In this document: positions 55,201-61,069 of the stretch, in pieces | Layout: each line of letters starts with the position of its first letter | Position numbering within the stretch: position 1 is the first letter of the stretch | Source of the DNA: a virus | Length of the DNA stretch: 64,000 nt | Strand: one strand, 5' to 3' | Virus record (IMG/VR): IMGVR_UViG_3300047564_003843 | Coordinates: 96,705 to 160,704 of that record | Program-made: the position numbers and the translations under genes | Notes under the pieces: model-generated | Told to the model about the DNA's origin: nothing | Database searches by the model: none | The model's input: only the letters and a program-made list of their open reading frames with translations

Positions 55201-55689
55201 CTGTGGCAGTGACTGCAAGCGAGCGATTGAATACTCGTACTCAGCGGTAGCTGGGTGTGCAGTTAGAGCAGAAGCTAGAACAGAGCGAATCTCATCGTCT
55301 TGAATCTTTGGGTCGTCAACAATCCAGCGAGCGCGGTGGCGCATAAGGTCAGCAGTGCTCAACTCATGCTTGCGAGTAGAACGTGGGTGGGAGATTGGAA
55401 GTAGGTCTGTGTTATCTACAGTTCCAAAGAAAACTTTGTTGTATTGAGCAAGTTGGATGTAGTTGTTTAACTCTTTGATGGAGCGAATACGACGAAGAGA
55501 GTAAGACTCACCTTCATACTTTGTCAAAGAACGGTTTAGAACAGCAAGAGCAGCTCTACGAGTAACAATGCGAGAACCAGAAAACTTAGAGTTTGCTTCT
55601 TTAACTAGCTCAAGACCAGCATCAATAATTCGCTGGTTCTGCGCTTCATAAGAAATAACTGGTACTTGTATTTTGCTCTTGGCAGCCAT
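46276..55689 (-). CDS. Giant multi-domain (polyvalent-type) protein: exonuclease, Nudix, kinase-like, WYL-like and ART-like regions
   Basis: 3,137 residues. About 1-210: helical phage-head start with DLLPISHPRSTRK and DRKGRFAFMGG. About 400-900: acidic linkers with a repeated EALRDAL...GED unit. About 856, 1011 and 1473: three AGD(I/F) modules. About 1175-1345: DEDDh exonuclease (VSFDFETA, GHNISDFDIPIL, WHDAATDV). About 1650-1710: Nudix-like (WGIPGGAHK, KEEFMEEVGGDL). About 1805-1990: kinase-like (SGGQGGSNQGAFY, YYVKKPKS, DAWLANYDAVGLEYDNML, RVDAGGSLLFRAQG). About 2063-2115: WYL-like. About 2380-2450: KOW-like. About 2965-3060: ART-like (YHKTT...RGGILATG...GGNYVFTY). It lies two genes downstream of portal with a 1-base overlap. 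Domain names rest on motifs only; packaging in the virion is inferred. Confidence 0.8.
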   Translation of the reverse strand: MAAKSKIQVPVISYEAQNQRIIDAGLELVKEANSKFSGSRIVTRRAALAVLNRSLTKYEGESYSLRRIRSIKELNNYIQLAQYNKVFFGTVDNTDLLPISHPRSTRKHELSTADLMRHRARWIVDDPKIQDDEIRSVLASALTAHPATAEYEYSIARLQSLPQGTVPSYALLAALGDGNSSAARRARALLQRRDRKGRFAFMGGSLRALIRKANGVVQSLTGKTVAADENSDTFDIELPNGDLVRVPAKSAEGVKAVLKSAQNPDGYSKTPAKVKTGDPVVDEKDLIKLDAPAGFSKDESWSPSEDDQKYYGTKIDLGTKYTDDAYDVIKVSSPNAFAKDQFEAAQQREGEGQNVVTEGLGKNGSLDPNLPVYFVSRRGENEKFPFAAVQRWSDVQDYIAQDEPKFEKNELPDPSKMLDEGQEASEPQAPEATPAEGLEGKLVPKSSKKNLKKDQKKYQKALKDYEKSGGTFPLDPTKDHMLLPDGTVVDAETGEVVRNADGTSAKIKPGTEASEVPAGAYKMDDAPYTPQGADADVESADYTDDPAEIAQKFDTPEITDALEKAVDGDGTSQLPFEAGDESVPAEALRDALDEKGEDSKSILAKIYDKIKNKLSGKKEEATPEVPQDVVDELGKDLPESPMPSADADPAKLPALLDGLSDAEKDEYAKTGDYAKHLPKNKDDFDLPEGYGFLDAEPFNKDLFTLPEDAPEGFNFDPIDIANNYDTEALKKELRRAVEPGGDGYGILSQETDTGEDYNGYVPAEAIRDALQLQGEDTNSLLNDIYEEGIAGQEDLTPVEISDALEGEEPETSEGTPTPEQEAPAEAPQQVATDEAGPETVANIGEPSGPAIVESKAGDLKPGDITVGDNFTIENVFSDEESEALKPGSVWVEGYYPGHVTQKTKLWNADTNISVFRNVEPPAKGDLPELSKPKPKEFDPEGKIYKDKVLGVFVPKDGEARSKFLDALDQYNAQMAEAKAKWQEPEGLDKWHSKEDTVSSVPVSNPVAIVEVPAAEVKAGDITFKKEKDAPNYEFFVVEENLGIDPETGQAKLKGFYPGHVSQEKAWNAGTLIKVMRGTQDLPSPGDKPALERPKYADPDYNSKKAAFDKAKAESGAAFTPPIDPETTTAAVPPKPSRPVYPIFGGGEKLKSILAEANGDPAKLKELLNNEVIVSFDFETAANKTKVFNEQKPIQVAVTKTKNGELVEEPLVLWMNPEVPLGDFYKKADSEGILKDTEGNPISDEWLAKQQSISEAFAKIKEYLGDEPVILMGHNISDFDIPILQRHMEEIGETVNIGGTIDTLPLAKKLKFLGDGNKLAEVYAKYFPEKGDLNWHDAATDVSVLPDILNAMLDETALTKNPLVLEDFDIDAAKAKYDAAVADYLASKAKKSKVETDQIMAETVAKGGEGETVDSLIEKVPAELPTKDDLTSATISEVVTTEPDIESVLGGFVSNNYVNDPENVTYLGAVPVEEWKAGDFIAAPNGGYWEVLSIEPDPENDKKVFVNRRLLANGNVYSAENGKINSWVKYAKYGLWRRNSATTEVEPEPELEQPQLETDEAPKKEESAGTWEGYKISQGTDGVYYAENIKSEDVQKLKSGELTPPQTPFFAPLGGGNDQETGEGYFFTTDGKRFWGKYGAAGALVRRKNADGEYEYFLAKRSSSLSQGGGKWGIPGGAHKDQLMAKTPQATSKEEFMEEVGGDLTNLTPIYTDINKVGAEWGYETDVYEVGPNQFKDLSSKDGENTAVGWFTADQITKMADEGKLHSDFADSFPGIIDSVNLDAPTSGKPTTTETVFAEDVSTTFDTSKWVKSGGQGGSNQGAFYTDPQTGQQYYVKKPKSDKHAANEVLGGALYEAAGVKFGRAYLGVDKSGKTVLVSPVIDGSKADLASKKNDETVKKNAQADFAVDAWLANYDAVGLEYDNMLTDGEGNVTRVDAGGSLLFRAQGKNKENFGEEVTELDSMLDSDTNPQAADIFSGMTPDELAESGKKVAAVTPEKIDELVDAAFPEDPETAEMLKSLLKARRTNLMQKLGVEEVAADAPEAVSTTQKVRKLSTADDMQAQIEDAIANGDMILFSYNGKDRLVKPQEIKEGKNGNVNVITVDNTGVIKAFTIGKMEDAEGDGTNVPESSVTKPAPEAEILETPGTPVEKPTELPAAEKQKVLDDLSDVVDGVFGKANTTDELKETLEGLKEGSQNPDLVDSLLSSVDAPEELETAEEKLAADITDLTPEDPELASTPLTVEQAEKVMSDPSLTDPELIWKSVKEDYNGSVLENGHIVVHSVMHGEDRYDVVVRRNESNSFEVYHRITFANGTSKVYFLSKKNHSSEALKNSIADQIYNANSKPKYLKSKTKPETDKSLLPTSEESVPTKKEAHIAADGTVLEEGMTVKIVNPSHSKFGQTAVIKKKRLYWKVGKYVYTDYLNVVYEDGEKNKIRSLSVTPIDSEWKWGDPTPKTDSTPDSATPATPTTAPAEVPATPEASSAPTGESSSPYFTGQSISGAKTLKDVLKKAQEKNSVEHYTYFGAQSQSDYKNVFKPAGMFLKDPESKNMFPGLIASNASPAAGDQDLASHGVITNLNPSDNTVEISYFDGPLAGESKTLPNDKVWSREKFLTIEQAKELDIDVDPSYLKKALQVAKDKAEAYEKELLKKKKQAEIEAQEKALKAEFEVEGGGFEQAPAENKPADWSSSSSDAVPSLASAVSQVKEGNAVVATNGVSALVDADEIEDLEVKVQKVKVKGNKENIRVTFKLTPWAGNGVAAALSNNPEATKSDAIQMTMWETDPESGLLKQGKFFKTGGEDSKRRTVDKYEKGTTITGKAGKGVFNFIRATKDIDDSEVDFTKHYSYSNYTVGLHNRVELLLPADATEKDIADAMSVFGVQSVKPASPEDVKGVVENKLIWLLGKHTTGKKNYKGILREQKLQQIEQEWGVTADDVEVKLDTTGTVEYLLPESVGKKISDFTGIKYFYHKTTGKDFPSDSDGQAEALYKMILRGGILATGQRWDNGLNMGGMSSSEDLRANGGNYVFTYGSHSSKSNGSNSGSPTWNFDAAKLFRKLGYYSTGGDQYGQLKGENFDVMDNMKNNASQIMFKKNLSWADLAVVNMSPAVRKKLIEKLTQGNNEIVSGVNVVDILKEDS

Positions 55690-57032
55690 TACTTGTTCTT
55701 CCTTTTCGGCAGAAGGTCTGAATCCATGCTGTCGTATGTCATTACTGCAAGAACTGCTGCTCGCTTAAATGGGTTTTCATTGTTGCGAACTGCACGAAGC
55801 CAAGCAGCACGGAAAGCTGGCTCTGCTTCGTAGCCAAGTCCAGAATATTCTGTCATGGCAAAAATTGCGTACTCTGGAGTTTCGTACTCTTCTTCAGACT
55901 TCAACTCCACGGTTAGGTCTGCTTCTGCCTCTGCAGATGCAAGAAGAAGTTCTAGGTCTTCTTCATCACGAACTGGAACCTGCGAAACATCTACAACGCC
56001 TTCTGGAATTACAGCAAAACGGCACTTACCATCATCTTCAATTGGAAGAGAAATAATTCGACATACATCTCCTGCTTGGTAGAAGACGCAGTTGGAGCAC
56101 TTAACGCCGATATCTTTTACTTCGTTCTCAGAAGCAGGTGTGTAGCCAGCCCAAACTCCATCACCGTCTTGGTCAAACTTGCCATATTTCTCTGTGATTG
56201 AAACAAGAGCGTCTGCTAGTGCCTGCTCTTCAGGAATCAACGCAGAAGCTGTAATTGCTTTTGAAGATGCGTTCTTTTTTGAAGACTTAGGGTGTGATGC
56301 TGGTAGAAGGTCATTATCTGCTTTGTACGCAGAGTTCTTTGGCTTACCAGACTTAAGTAGACGAAGGAAAGCGTTAACGCGACCCATAGCCCACTGGTTA
56401 CGAGTCATCCCAGGTCGATGAGATACTGAATAGGCTCCTGCACCACGGCGGTAGACCGCCTTGAGCGTTGAGACGGAAGTCTTGCGACCCTTAGGTGCCT
56501 TCTCGTTGTGCTCCTGTGCCTTCTTTCGAAGAGAAGCTTCAATCGCAGGAGTAAAAGTGATTTTCTTACCGCCTGCAGCTGAGCCCTTTGTATTTTTGTC
56601 AGAGCCTTTGACGCGATCTTTTTTAGGGGCAGGGGTTTGTGCAATCTTCTTTTTAGCAGCAGCTGTCACAGGACCACCTGCAACCCAAGCGCGACATGTA
56701 CGTGCAGATGCACATTTGAAATCAAACGCTTCGCAATATCCTAGTTCACCAGCTGCATCAATTGAATCGAACTCATCTGAGTTGTCGGTCAAACCGCTTT
56801 CAATGCATGAAAGCATCTCTGGTGTTTTAATAAAGACAGCGCAATTGCCACAAGTCTGCTTTTTAGCAGTTTCTGCATCTACGCCCCACTCGCTTCCAAG
56901 TGCAGTCCAATACTCTTCGTTTGGCTCTGCAGGATTGAGTGGTCCATACATTGCAGTGTCAATCGCGTTCTTGCGATTTTTTAGATTCAAAGCAACATCT
57001 TGAGTTGCTGGAGGGCAAGTCTCTTCAGCCAT
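55689..57032 (-). CDS. Head-module protein with two Cys clusters and a DUF5824-like region
   Basis: A 447-residue protein right after portal. Cys61, Cys64, Cys76, Cys100 and Cys107 form one cluster (CGNCAVF...) and a second set lies around residues 311-343 (KCSNCVFY...CRI...KCRF); the spacing recalls HiPIP-like small iron-sulfur or zinc modules. Between them, LKAVYRRGAGAYSVSHRPGMTRNQWAMGRVNAFL is a motif common in phage head proteins, and DLLPASHPKSSKK matches a motif in the following giant protein. FDQDGDGVWAG is a calcium-loop-like motif. It shares one base with the giant gene and follows portal without a gap. Function unknown; likely a virion component. Confidence 0.7.
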   Translation of the reverse strand: MAEETCPPATQDVALNLKNRKNAIDTAMYGPLNPAEPNEEYWTALGSEWGVDAETAKKQTCGNCAVFIKTPEMLSCIESGLTDNSDEFDSIDAAGELGYCEAFDFKCASARTCRAWVAGGPVTAAAKKKIAQTPAPKKDRVKGSDKNTKGSAAGGKKITFTPAIEASLRKKAQEHNEKAPKGRKTSVSTLKAVYRRGAGAYSVSHRPGMTRNQWAMGRVNAFLRLLKSGKPKNSAYKADNDLLPASHPKSSKKNASSKAITASALIPEEQALADALVSITEKYGKFDQDGDGVWAGYTPASENEVKDIGVKCSNCVFYQAGDVCRIISLPIEDDGKCRFAVIPEGVVDVSQVPVRDEEDLELLLASAEAEADLTVELKSEEEYETPEYAIFAMTEYSGLGYEAEPAFRAAWLRAVRNNENPFKRAAVLAVMTYDSMDSDLLPKRKNK

Positions 57033-58802
57033 TTACTGCTGAGCCTCCTCAGTTGGTGCAGGTGTTGCTGGTTCCTCGGTTGGAGTCTCTGCTGGAGCTT
57101 CGCCAATTGCACCGTCAAGAAGAGTTTGCAACTCTGGTGACATTGGAGCAACAGAACTTTCTTGGCTTACTTGCTGAACTGCTTGCATCACATCTGGTGC
57201 AACAGCTTTAAGCATTGCCTCTGTAAGTTCTGGTGTGATTGCGCCACGCTCTTGTAGAAGTCGTAGAGCAACTTCTGTTGGAGTAGGAGCATCTTGGTCT
57301 GAGAAGCCGTGAGCACGACGCCATGTGTCAGCAGAAACTGCCATGCGGTCGTAACCTGCATCTGCATCTGCAGCACGGTCGTTACGTGTTGAGACTGCTG
57401 ATGGGTCGTACCAAACAACAATTCTATTTACTTCAGACTCGGTGAAACCATTTGCCATTAGATATGGGCGTAGGTAGACAACTGTAAGAGCGTCTGAGAT
57501 GAGAAGCATCAATGGTTCGATGTGTGCCTTGTACAGAGACTCGTCGATTTGCATCGCGTTGGAGTACTTAACATTTGCAAGACCTGTGACGATGTCCTTT
57601 GGAACATCAAGACCTTGAAGAATGCGCTCTAGTACACGGTCTGAACGCTCAGCAAGTGCTGGGTCGAAAGAACGCTCAAACTTAAATTGCTTGATGCGGT
57701 CACCAAGTTCTGCAGGACCGCGAATGATAAGAGGAACAACAGCGCTCGCAGATTCTTCATCACGAATCGGAGTTGTCATCGCATCGATGAGTTGCTCTTC
57801 AAATTCGTCTTCTGCTTCTTCTGCAGTAAAGCCCGCTCCCATTCCGTCTTCAGAATCGTATGGATAGTTAGGGTCTGCTTGTGCAGCAACAGAAAGTCCG
57901 TCTGGAAGATAAAGTGCTCCTGCGTTGAGGCGAGAGCGTGCAGTTGCACGGAATGTTCTGTTGAGGAGAAGTAGTTCTGCGCAAAGATCTAGAAGACCGC
58001 GTAGAGAAGAATCTGCTTCATCAGAGAAACGTGGATGTGAACGCCAGATACGTCCTACAAAGGAACCTTTATTAAGTTTGTTAACTCCCATTGATGCACC
58101 GCCACCTTGACCTGCACCCTGCTCACGGCGACCAATAACATTAAATCCACCACGTGCATCTGTTACAACTTCGTCAACGGAACGGACGTCCCAAGATTCA
58201 GGAATTCCTGAACCTGGACGAGCTGGCATTTGTACTAGATAACATTCACCAGCAACTGAAAGATTAAGAGCTGCATCTTTAAGAAGACCTGCTTGGCCTC
58301 CATATGCAGAGTTAAGACGGTCAAGAGCACGCTCTGCTGCTGATGCAAGACGTTGGTCAATTACTCGAGACTCGTGTACTGAAACTGGAGCCTGTGATGG
58401 GTCATCAATTGCAGCTGCGTATATACGAATACGTGAGACAACAGATGCAACAAGATTAAATGCGTATTTAATTTCACCAATTGCGTCGTAATACTCCCAA
58501 GCTTCGGCCTGCCATGCAGATGAGGATGCGCTACGACGTTGCTTAAACTGTTCGAACTCGCCTTTGTCATTTACTTTGACTTGAACTGCTGCTGCAGTCA
58601 TAGAACGAGGAGTGTTGTAAGAAAGCGGAGCTGGTGAGTTTGGTGAAGTGAAAACTGAAAGAATGCCAGAAGGCTGAGGAGCTACTGTTCTCTCAATAAT
58701 TTGAGTAGAGCGGTTAGTACGAGTACGGCGACGAGGACGTGGTTTCTTGGTTTCAGAAACAACTGGCTCTTGTACTGGCTCTTCTTTTTTGAATACCGCC
58801 AT
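57033..58802 (-). CDS. Portal protein
   Basis: A 589-residue portal that forms the 12-subunit packaging ring at one capsid vertex. After a basic, Pro-rich start (KKPRPRRRTRTNRS) the core has EAWEYYDAIGEIKYAFNLVASVVSRIRIYAAA, WDVRSVDEVVTDARGG, RIWRSHPRFSDEADSSLRGLLDLCAELLLL and ERILQGLDVPKDIVTGLANVKYSNAMQIDE, all typical of actinophage portals. The C-terminus is Glu/Pro/Thr-rich. It begins the head operon here, with ribosome site AAGGGTTAACA. No terminase gene lies upstream of it in this window. Confidence 0.93.
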   Translation of the reverse strand: MAVFKKEEPVQEPVVSETKKPRPRRRTRTNRSTQIIERTVAPQPSGILSVFTSPNSPAPLSYNTPRSMTAAAVQVKVNDKGEFEQFKQRRSASSSAWQAEAWEYYDAIGEIKYAFNLVASVVSRIRIYAAAIDDPSQAPVSVHESRVIDQRLASAAERALDRLNSAYGGQAGLLKDAALNLSVAGECYLVQMPARPGSGIPESWDVRSVDEVVTDARGGFNVIGRREQGAGQGGGASMGVNKLNKGSFVGRIWRSHPRFSDEADSSLRGLLDLCAELLLLNRTFRATARSRLNAGALYLPDGLSVAAQADPNYPYDSEDGMGAGFTAEEAEDEFEEQLIDAMTTPIRDEESASAVVPLIIRGPAELGDRIKQFKFERSFDPALAERSDRVLERILQGLDVPKDIVTGLANVKYSNAMQIDESLYKAHIEPLMLLISDALTVVYLRPYLMANGFTESEVNRIVVWYDPSAVSTRNDRAADADAGYDRMAVSADTWRRAHGFSDQDAPTPTEVALRLLQERGAITPELTEAMLKAVAPDVMQAVQQVSQESSVAPMSPELQTLLDGAIGEAPAETPTEEPATPAPTEEAQQ

Positions 58803-58834
58803 TGTTAACCCTTCACTTTGTTACGGAGCATGAG

Positions 58835-59119
58835 CTATTTGTCCTCATACGCAGTCAACAGTCCTGCTACGGCTGATAGTGCGAATGGCACTAAAAGGAT
58901 AACAGTTACTGATGTAATGATAAAGCATACGTAGACAAGTGATGCTACCCAAATCGACATACACCACTCGCAAGTGAATAGGTAGCCAATCTTGGAAGAC
59001 TCTGGGGGTAGCTTTTTCCAGACTCTACTCCTTATTGGTTCGGTAATAACGTCTCGCGTTATTAGTCTGGTGATACGAAAGGTTGCAAGGGCGAGTATTA
59101 CAAACTCAAATAATTCCAC
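58835..59119 (-). CDS. DUF1360-like membrane protein
   Basis: A 94-residue small membrane protein with LALATFRITRLITRDVITEPIR, a CEWC pair (FTCEWCMSIWVASLV) and two hydrophobic helices near the C-terminus: the DUF1360 pattern found in actinobacteria and their phages. The start chosen is GTG at 59119, because GGAGGA lies 5 bases before it and it overlaps the upstream stop by only 14 bases; a start at 59182 would bury 77 bases in the upstream gene without a ribosome site. Function unknown; a role at the host membrane is likely. Confidence 0.8.
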   Translation of the reverse strand: MELFEFVILALATFRITRLITRDVITEPIRSRVWKKLPPESSKIGYLFTCEWCMSIWVASLVYVCFIITSVTVILLVPFALSAVAGLLTAYEDK

Positions 59120-59477
59120 TTGGGTCCTCCGTAGATGAGACGATGTTTCCAAAAGGGTTCCAACTACGAAGCCGAGACCCACACCCGCAGTTATTGTCCT
59201 TGATAAAAGCCAGCATTTTGCCTGATTCGGTTTTTACCCTGTCTAAGCCCTTCTCATTGAGCATTTCAACAACCCGCTCGCGGAAGACTAGCTGAGGCCC
59301 CTCAGGAGAGTCAACGGCAATCACAATCGTGTCGCCAAGCACCACAACCCTACAACGGTCCAACTTCCTTGTCCCTTGTGGCATATCCCCTTTGACGTTA
59401 GCGAGGCTTAGGTCGGAAAGGGAGCCCGGAGAAATGACTTTTACGATTGCTGGAAAGACATCTAGTTGTTTTCTCAT
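59106..59477 (-). CDS. Hypothetical protein (123 residues)
   Basis: Not recognised. A beta-rich core (RCRVVVLGDTIVIAVDSPEG, LVFRERVVEML) is followed by a short Cys pair (NNCGCGSRL) and a flexible end. It overlaps the upstream gene by one base and the DUF1360 gene downstream. Part of the compact leader run before portal. Confidence 0.6.
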   Translation of the reverse strand: MRKQLDVFPAIVKVISPGSLSDLSLANVKGDMPQGTRKLDRCRVVVLGDTIVIAVDSPEGPQLVFRERVVEMLNEKGLDRVKTESGKMLAFIKDNNCGCGSRLRSWNPFGNIVSSTEDPSGII

Positions 59478-59800
59478 TATTCCTCTACGTATTCAGTTGG
59501 GATATAGAAGTTGTCCCAGCCCAAGGCTGATTTGGCAATCGGCATTGGGATTATTAGAGGACTTCTTTTGGTGCTCTTAGGTAGAAGGTCAAAAACCTCT
59601 TGCTGTGTGGACACAAATGTGGCAAGGCCCCACTCGCGCCTTTTCTTAAGATAGGCAGTGGGGAAAACGATTGGCATAGTGGAATCGTCGGTAGTCATAG
59701 TCTCAAGGGCTCTACCCCTGCCTTTTTGGTTAGACCACACAACAATGGACAGCTCGGTGGGGGCGTAGGAACCAGTCTTGTTCTTAAAGACGGTGTTCAC
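59477..59800 (-). CDS. Hypothetical protein (107 residues)
   Basis: Not recognised. A basic N-terminal half (VVWSNQKGRGRALETM) and LKKRREWGLATFVSTQQEVFDLLP in the middle; no Cys or membrane segment. It starts with GTG at 59800, overlapping the stop of a 53-residue gene as GTGA, so translation is coupled along this run. Confidence 0.6.
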   Translation of the reverse strand: MNTVFKNKTGSYAPTELSIVVWSNQKGRGRALETMTTDDSTMPIVFPTAYLKKRREWGLATFVSTQQEVFDLLPKSTKRSPLIIPMPIAKSALGWDNFYIPTEYVEE

Positions 59801-59958
59801 GAGTCTCTCCGCTCAAGGTAGAAAACAAAGACTCGTTTGCCGATAATTAGGTCAATGGTAAATAAACGTCGGTCATCTCTGTAGATATTAAACCCGAAGA
59901 CGTAGGTGTTGCCCAAGCTGCCACTGTTGTTGTAGCGAGTGAATCTAAGACGGGTCAT
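59797..59958 (-). CDS. Small basic protein (53 residues)
   Basis: A short gene that is easily missed. It encodes MTRLRFTRYNNSG... ending FYLERRDS, rich in Arg and aromatic residues, with beta-strand patterns (YVFGFNIYR, LFTIDLIIG, RVFVFYLE). Its ATG overlaps the HTH gene's stop as ATGA and its TGA overlaps the next start as GTGA. Both couplings support it as a real gene. Could be a tiny nucleic-acid-binding beta protein; function unknown. Confidence 0.7.
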   Translation of the reverse strand: MTRLRFTRYNNSGSLGNTYVFGFNIYRDDRRLFTIDLIIGKRVFVFYLERRDS

Positions 59959-60449
59959 TTTGTTATCCTTCGAATCATTGCTCTGTAAGAAACTCCAGCG
60001 GCATCGGCTAATGCTTGTGCAGGAACGCCCATTGTGTAGAGGGTTTTAACCATTGTAGTTAATTGATCGTTAGCAAGGGCTACAGGATGACCCATCGGCG
60101 TTTTTGCTCGGTAGAGTCTTGCTTGTAGAGATAACTGCTTAATCTCGCTTTTTAGATGCTCGGGGACGCCCGGAGAAATCGTTCTAACTCGAGGAGCAGT
60201 CCTTGTCGGAACGCTGGTTGTCAGAGAGCGTGGAGGCGGTGAAGGTACCTGCCTATGTTGCTCCTCAGGGGTGGCTCGCTTGACCCAGAAGTGGATTGTG
60301 GTTTTAGGGCGTTGAGGAACGAGAGAGGACCCGATTGATTGTAGGGACCAGCCAACCTCCCAGAGGGCTCGCATACGGGCCTCAGCTTGTGGGCGTGGCA
60401 AAGATTTGATGAAGGTTACTTCATCTGCAGGCAAGGTTGGGATATCCAC
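59955..60449 (-). CDS. Helix-turn-helix DNA-binding protein
   Basis: A 164-residue protein with two HTH-like helices: residues about 22-58 (ARMRALWEVGWSLQSIGSSL...IHFWVKRA) and 130-163 (MVKTLYTMGVPAQALADAAGVSYRAMIRRI), joined by a Pro/Thr-rich linker. Such a two-HTH layout suits a regulator or a small terminase; its place as first gene of the leftward run bordering the control region favours a regulator. The start is GTG at 60449, exactly 6 bases after a TACACT box, so the message may be leaderless. A palindrome CCGTACGG lies 29 bases upstream and could be its operator. Confidence 0.7.
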   Translation of the reverse strand: MDIPTLPADEVTFIKSLPRPQAEARMRALWEVGWSLQSIGSSLVPQRPKTTIHFWVKRATPEEQHRQVPSPPPRSLTTSVPTRTAPRVRTISPGVPEHLKSEIKQLSLQARLYRAKTPMGHPVALANDQLTTMVKTLYTMGVPAQALADAAGVSYRAMIRRITK

Positions 60450-60461
60450 TTACTTAGTGTA
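60450..60461 (-). promoter_or_regulatory. Likely leaderless -10 box for the HTH gene
   Basis: TACACT (60461 to 60456 on the minus strand) is followed by six bases and then the GTG start at 60449, which would place transcription start on the G of GTG. Leaderless messages are common in actinobacteria. No consensus -35 was found, so activation by another factor may be needed. Confidence 0.4.
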
Positions 60462-60648
60462 CAGGCTTTTAGAGGAGCCGTACGGAGCTAAATCTTTGTA
60501 CGGCAGCAGCGTTTTTATGAACCTTAACGTTTTTTTGTTTTGGCCTGTGAGACGGCTCTGCATGCTAGGAGCCTTTCTCCAAATCGTTCCGGGCTTTTTT
60601 TGATGTCGTCGAGCTTTTTTCTGTCAATCAAAAAATGTGCTGCTGCTT

Positions 60649-60875
60649 GTCAATGCATGTTGTTTTTATTCTGCAGGGGGGAGGGGGGGTGTCAAATAAA
60701 GATGTTTTTTATTTTTTGTGCAGGTTGTAAATCTGGAGGTTGTTCTTTTGTTGTCAATGTGTCTAGTCAATGACTAGTTCTTGTCTAAAGTTTCTAGTCA
60801 ATGTCTTGTCAAGGTGGGCTTGATGTCTAATGTCTAGTGCTAGTGGTCAAGACTTGTGCTTAGGTCAATGACTAG
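60649..60875. repeat. GTCAATG iteron-like cluster with a CTAGTCAATGACTAG palindrome
   Basis: GTCAATG occurs at 60649, 60753, 60766, 60797 and 60864. The copy at 60766 lies inside the perfect palindrome CTAGTCAATGACTAG (60763-60777), and TGACTAG recurs at 60869. Clustered direct and inverted copies of one heptamer look like binding sites for a replication or regulatory protein. Confidence 0.55.
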
Positions 60876-60884
60876 ACAGGTGGA

Positions 60885-60916
60885 GGTGGTGGGTCAGGTG
60901 GTGGGTCAGGTGGTGG
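60885..60916. repeat. Tandem GGTGGTGGGTCA repeats
   Basis: Two identical 12-base units (60885-60896 and 60897-60908) and a partial third (to 60916), immediately right of the GTCAATG cluster. They could be binding sites or a slippage product. Confidence 0.6.
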
Positions 60917-61043
60917 CTACTGACGAGTAGCAAATGTTGTGCTGACAGATACAAACAACTTACAAATGTCTGACCTGGTACATGTGTGCCTGGCTAAGTC
61001 TGGCTGGGCTACTGGCTGGGGCTGAGTTATTGTGATGTTGGGA

Positions 61044-61069
61044 TTAGCACTCTAGGCTTAGAGTGCTAA
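61044..61069. promoter_or_regulatory. CIRCE-like inverted repeat (HrcA-type operator)
   Basis: Arms TTAGCACTC (61044-61052) and GAGTGCTAA (61061-61069) are a perfect inverted repeat and equal both arms of the CIRCE operator bound by the heat-shock repressor HrcA. The spacer is 8 bases (TAGGCTTA), where CIRCE normally has 9. Neither strand has a T-run after the stem, so it is not a terminator. It lies 42 bases upstream of a TTGACA promoter. Confidence 0.6.

Noticed and set aside
56461-57003. A 180-residue + strand frame opposite the Cys-cluster head protein
   Set aside because: Antisense shadow; composition is that of reverse-complemented coding sequence and it has no supporting signals.
60672-60692. 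Two G-runs (6 and 7) as a G-quadruplex
   Set aside because: Only two runs separated by one base; not enough for a usual intramolecular quadruplex, and homopolymer errors are possible.
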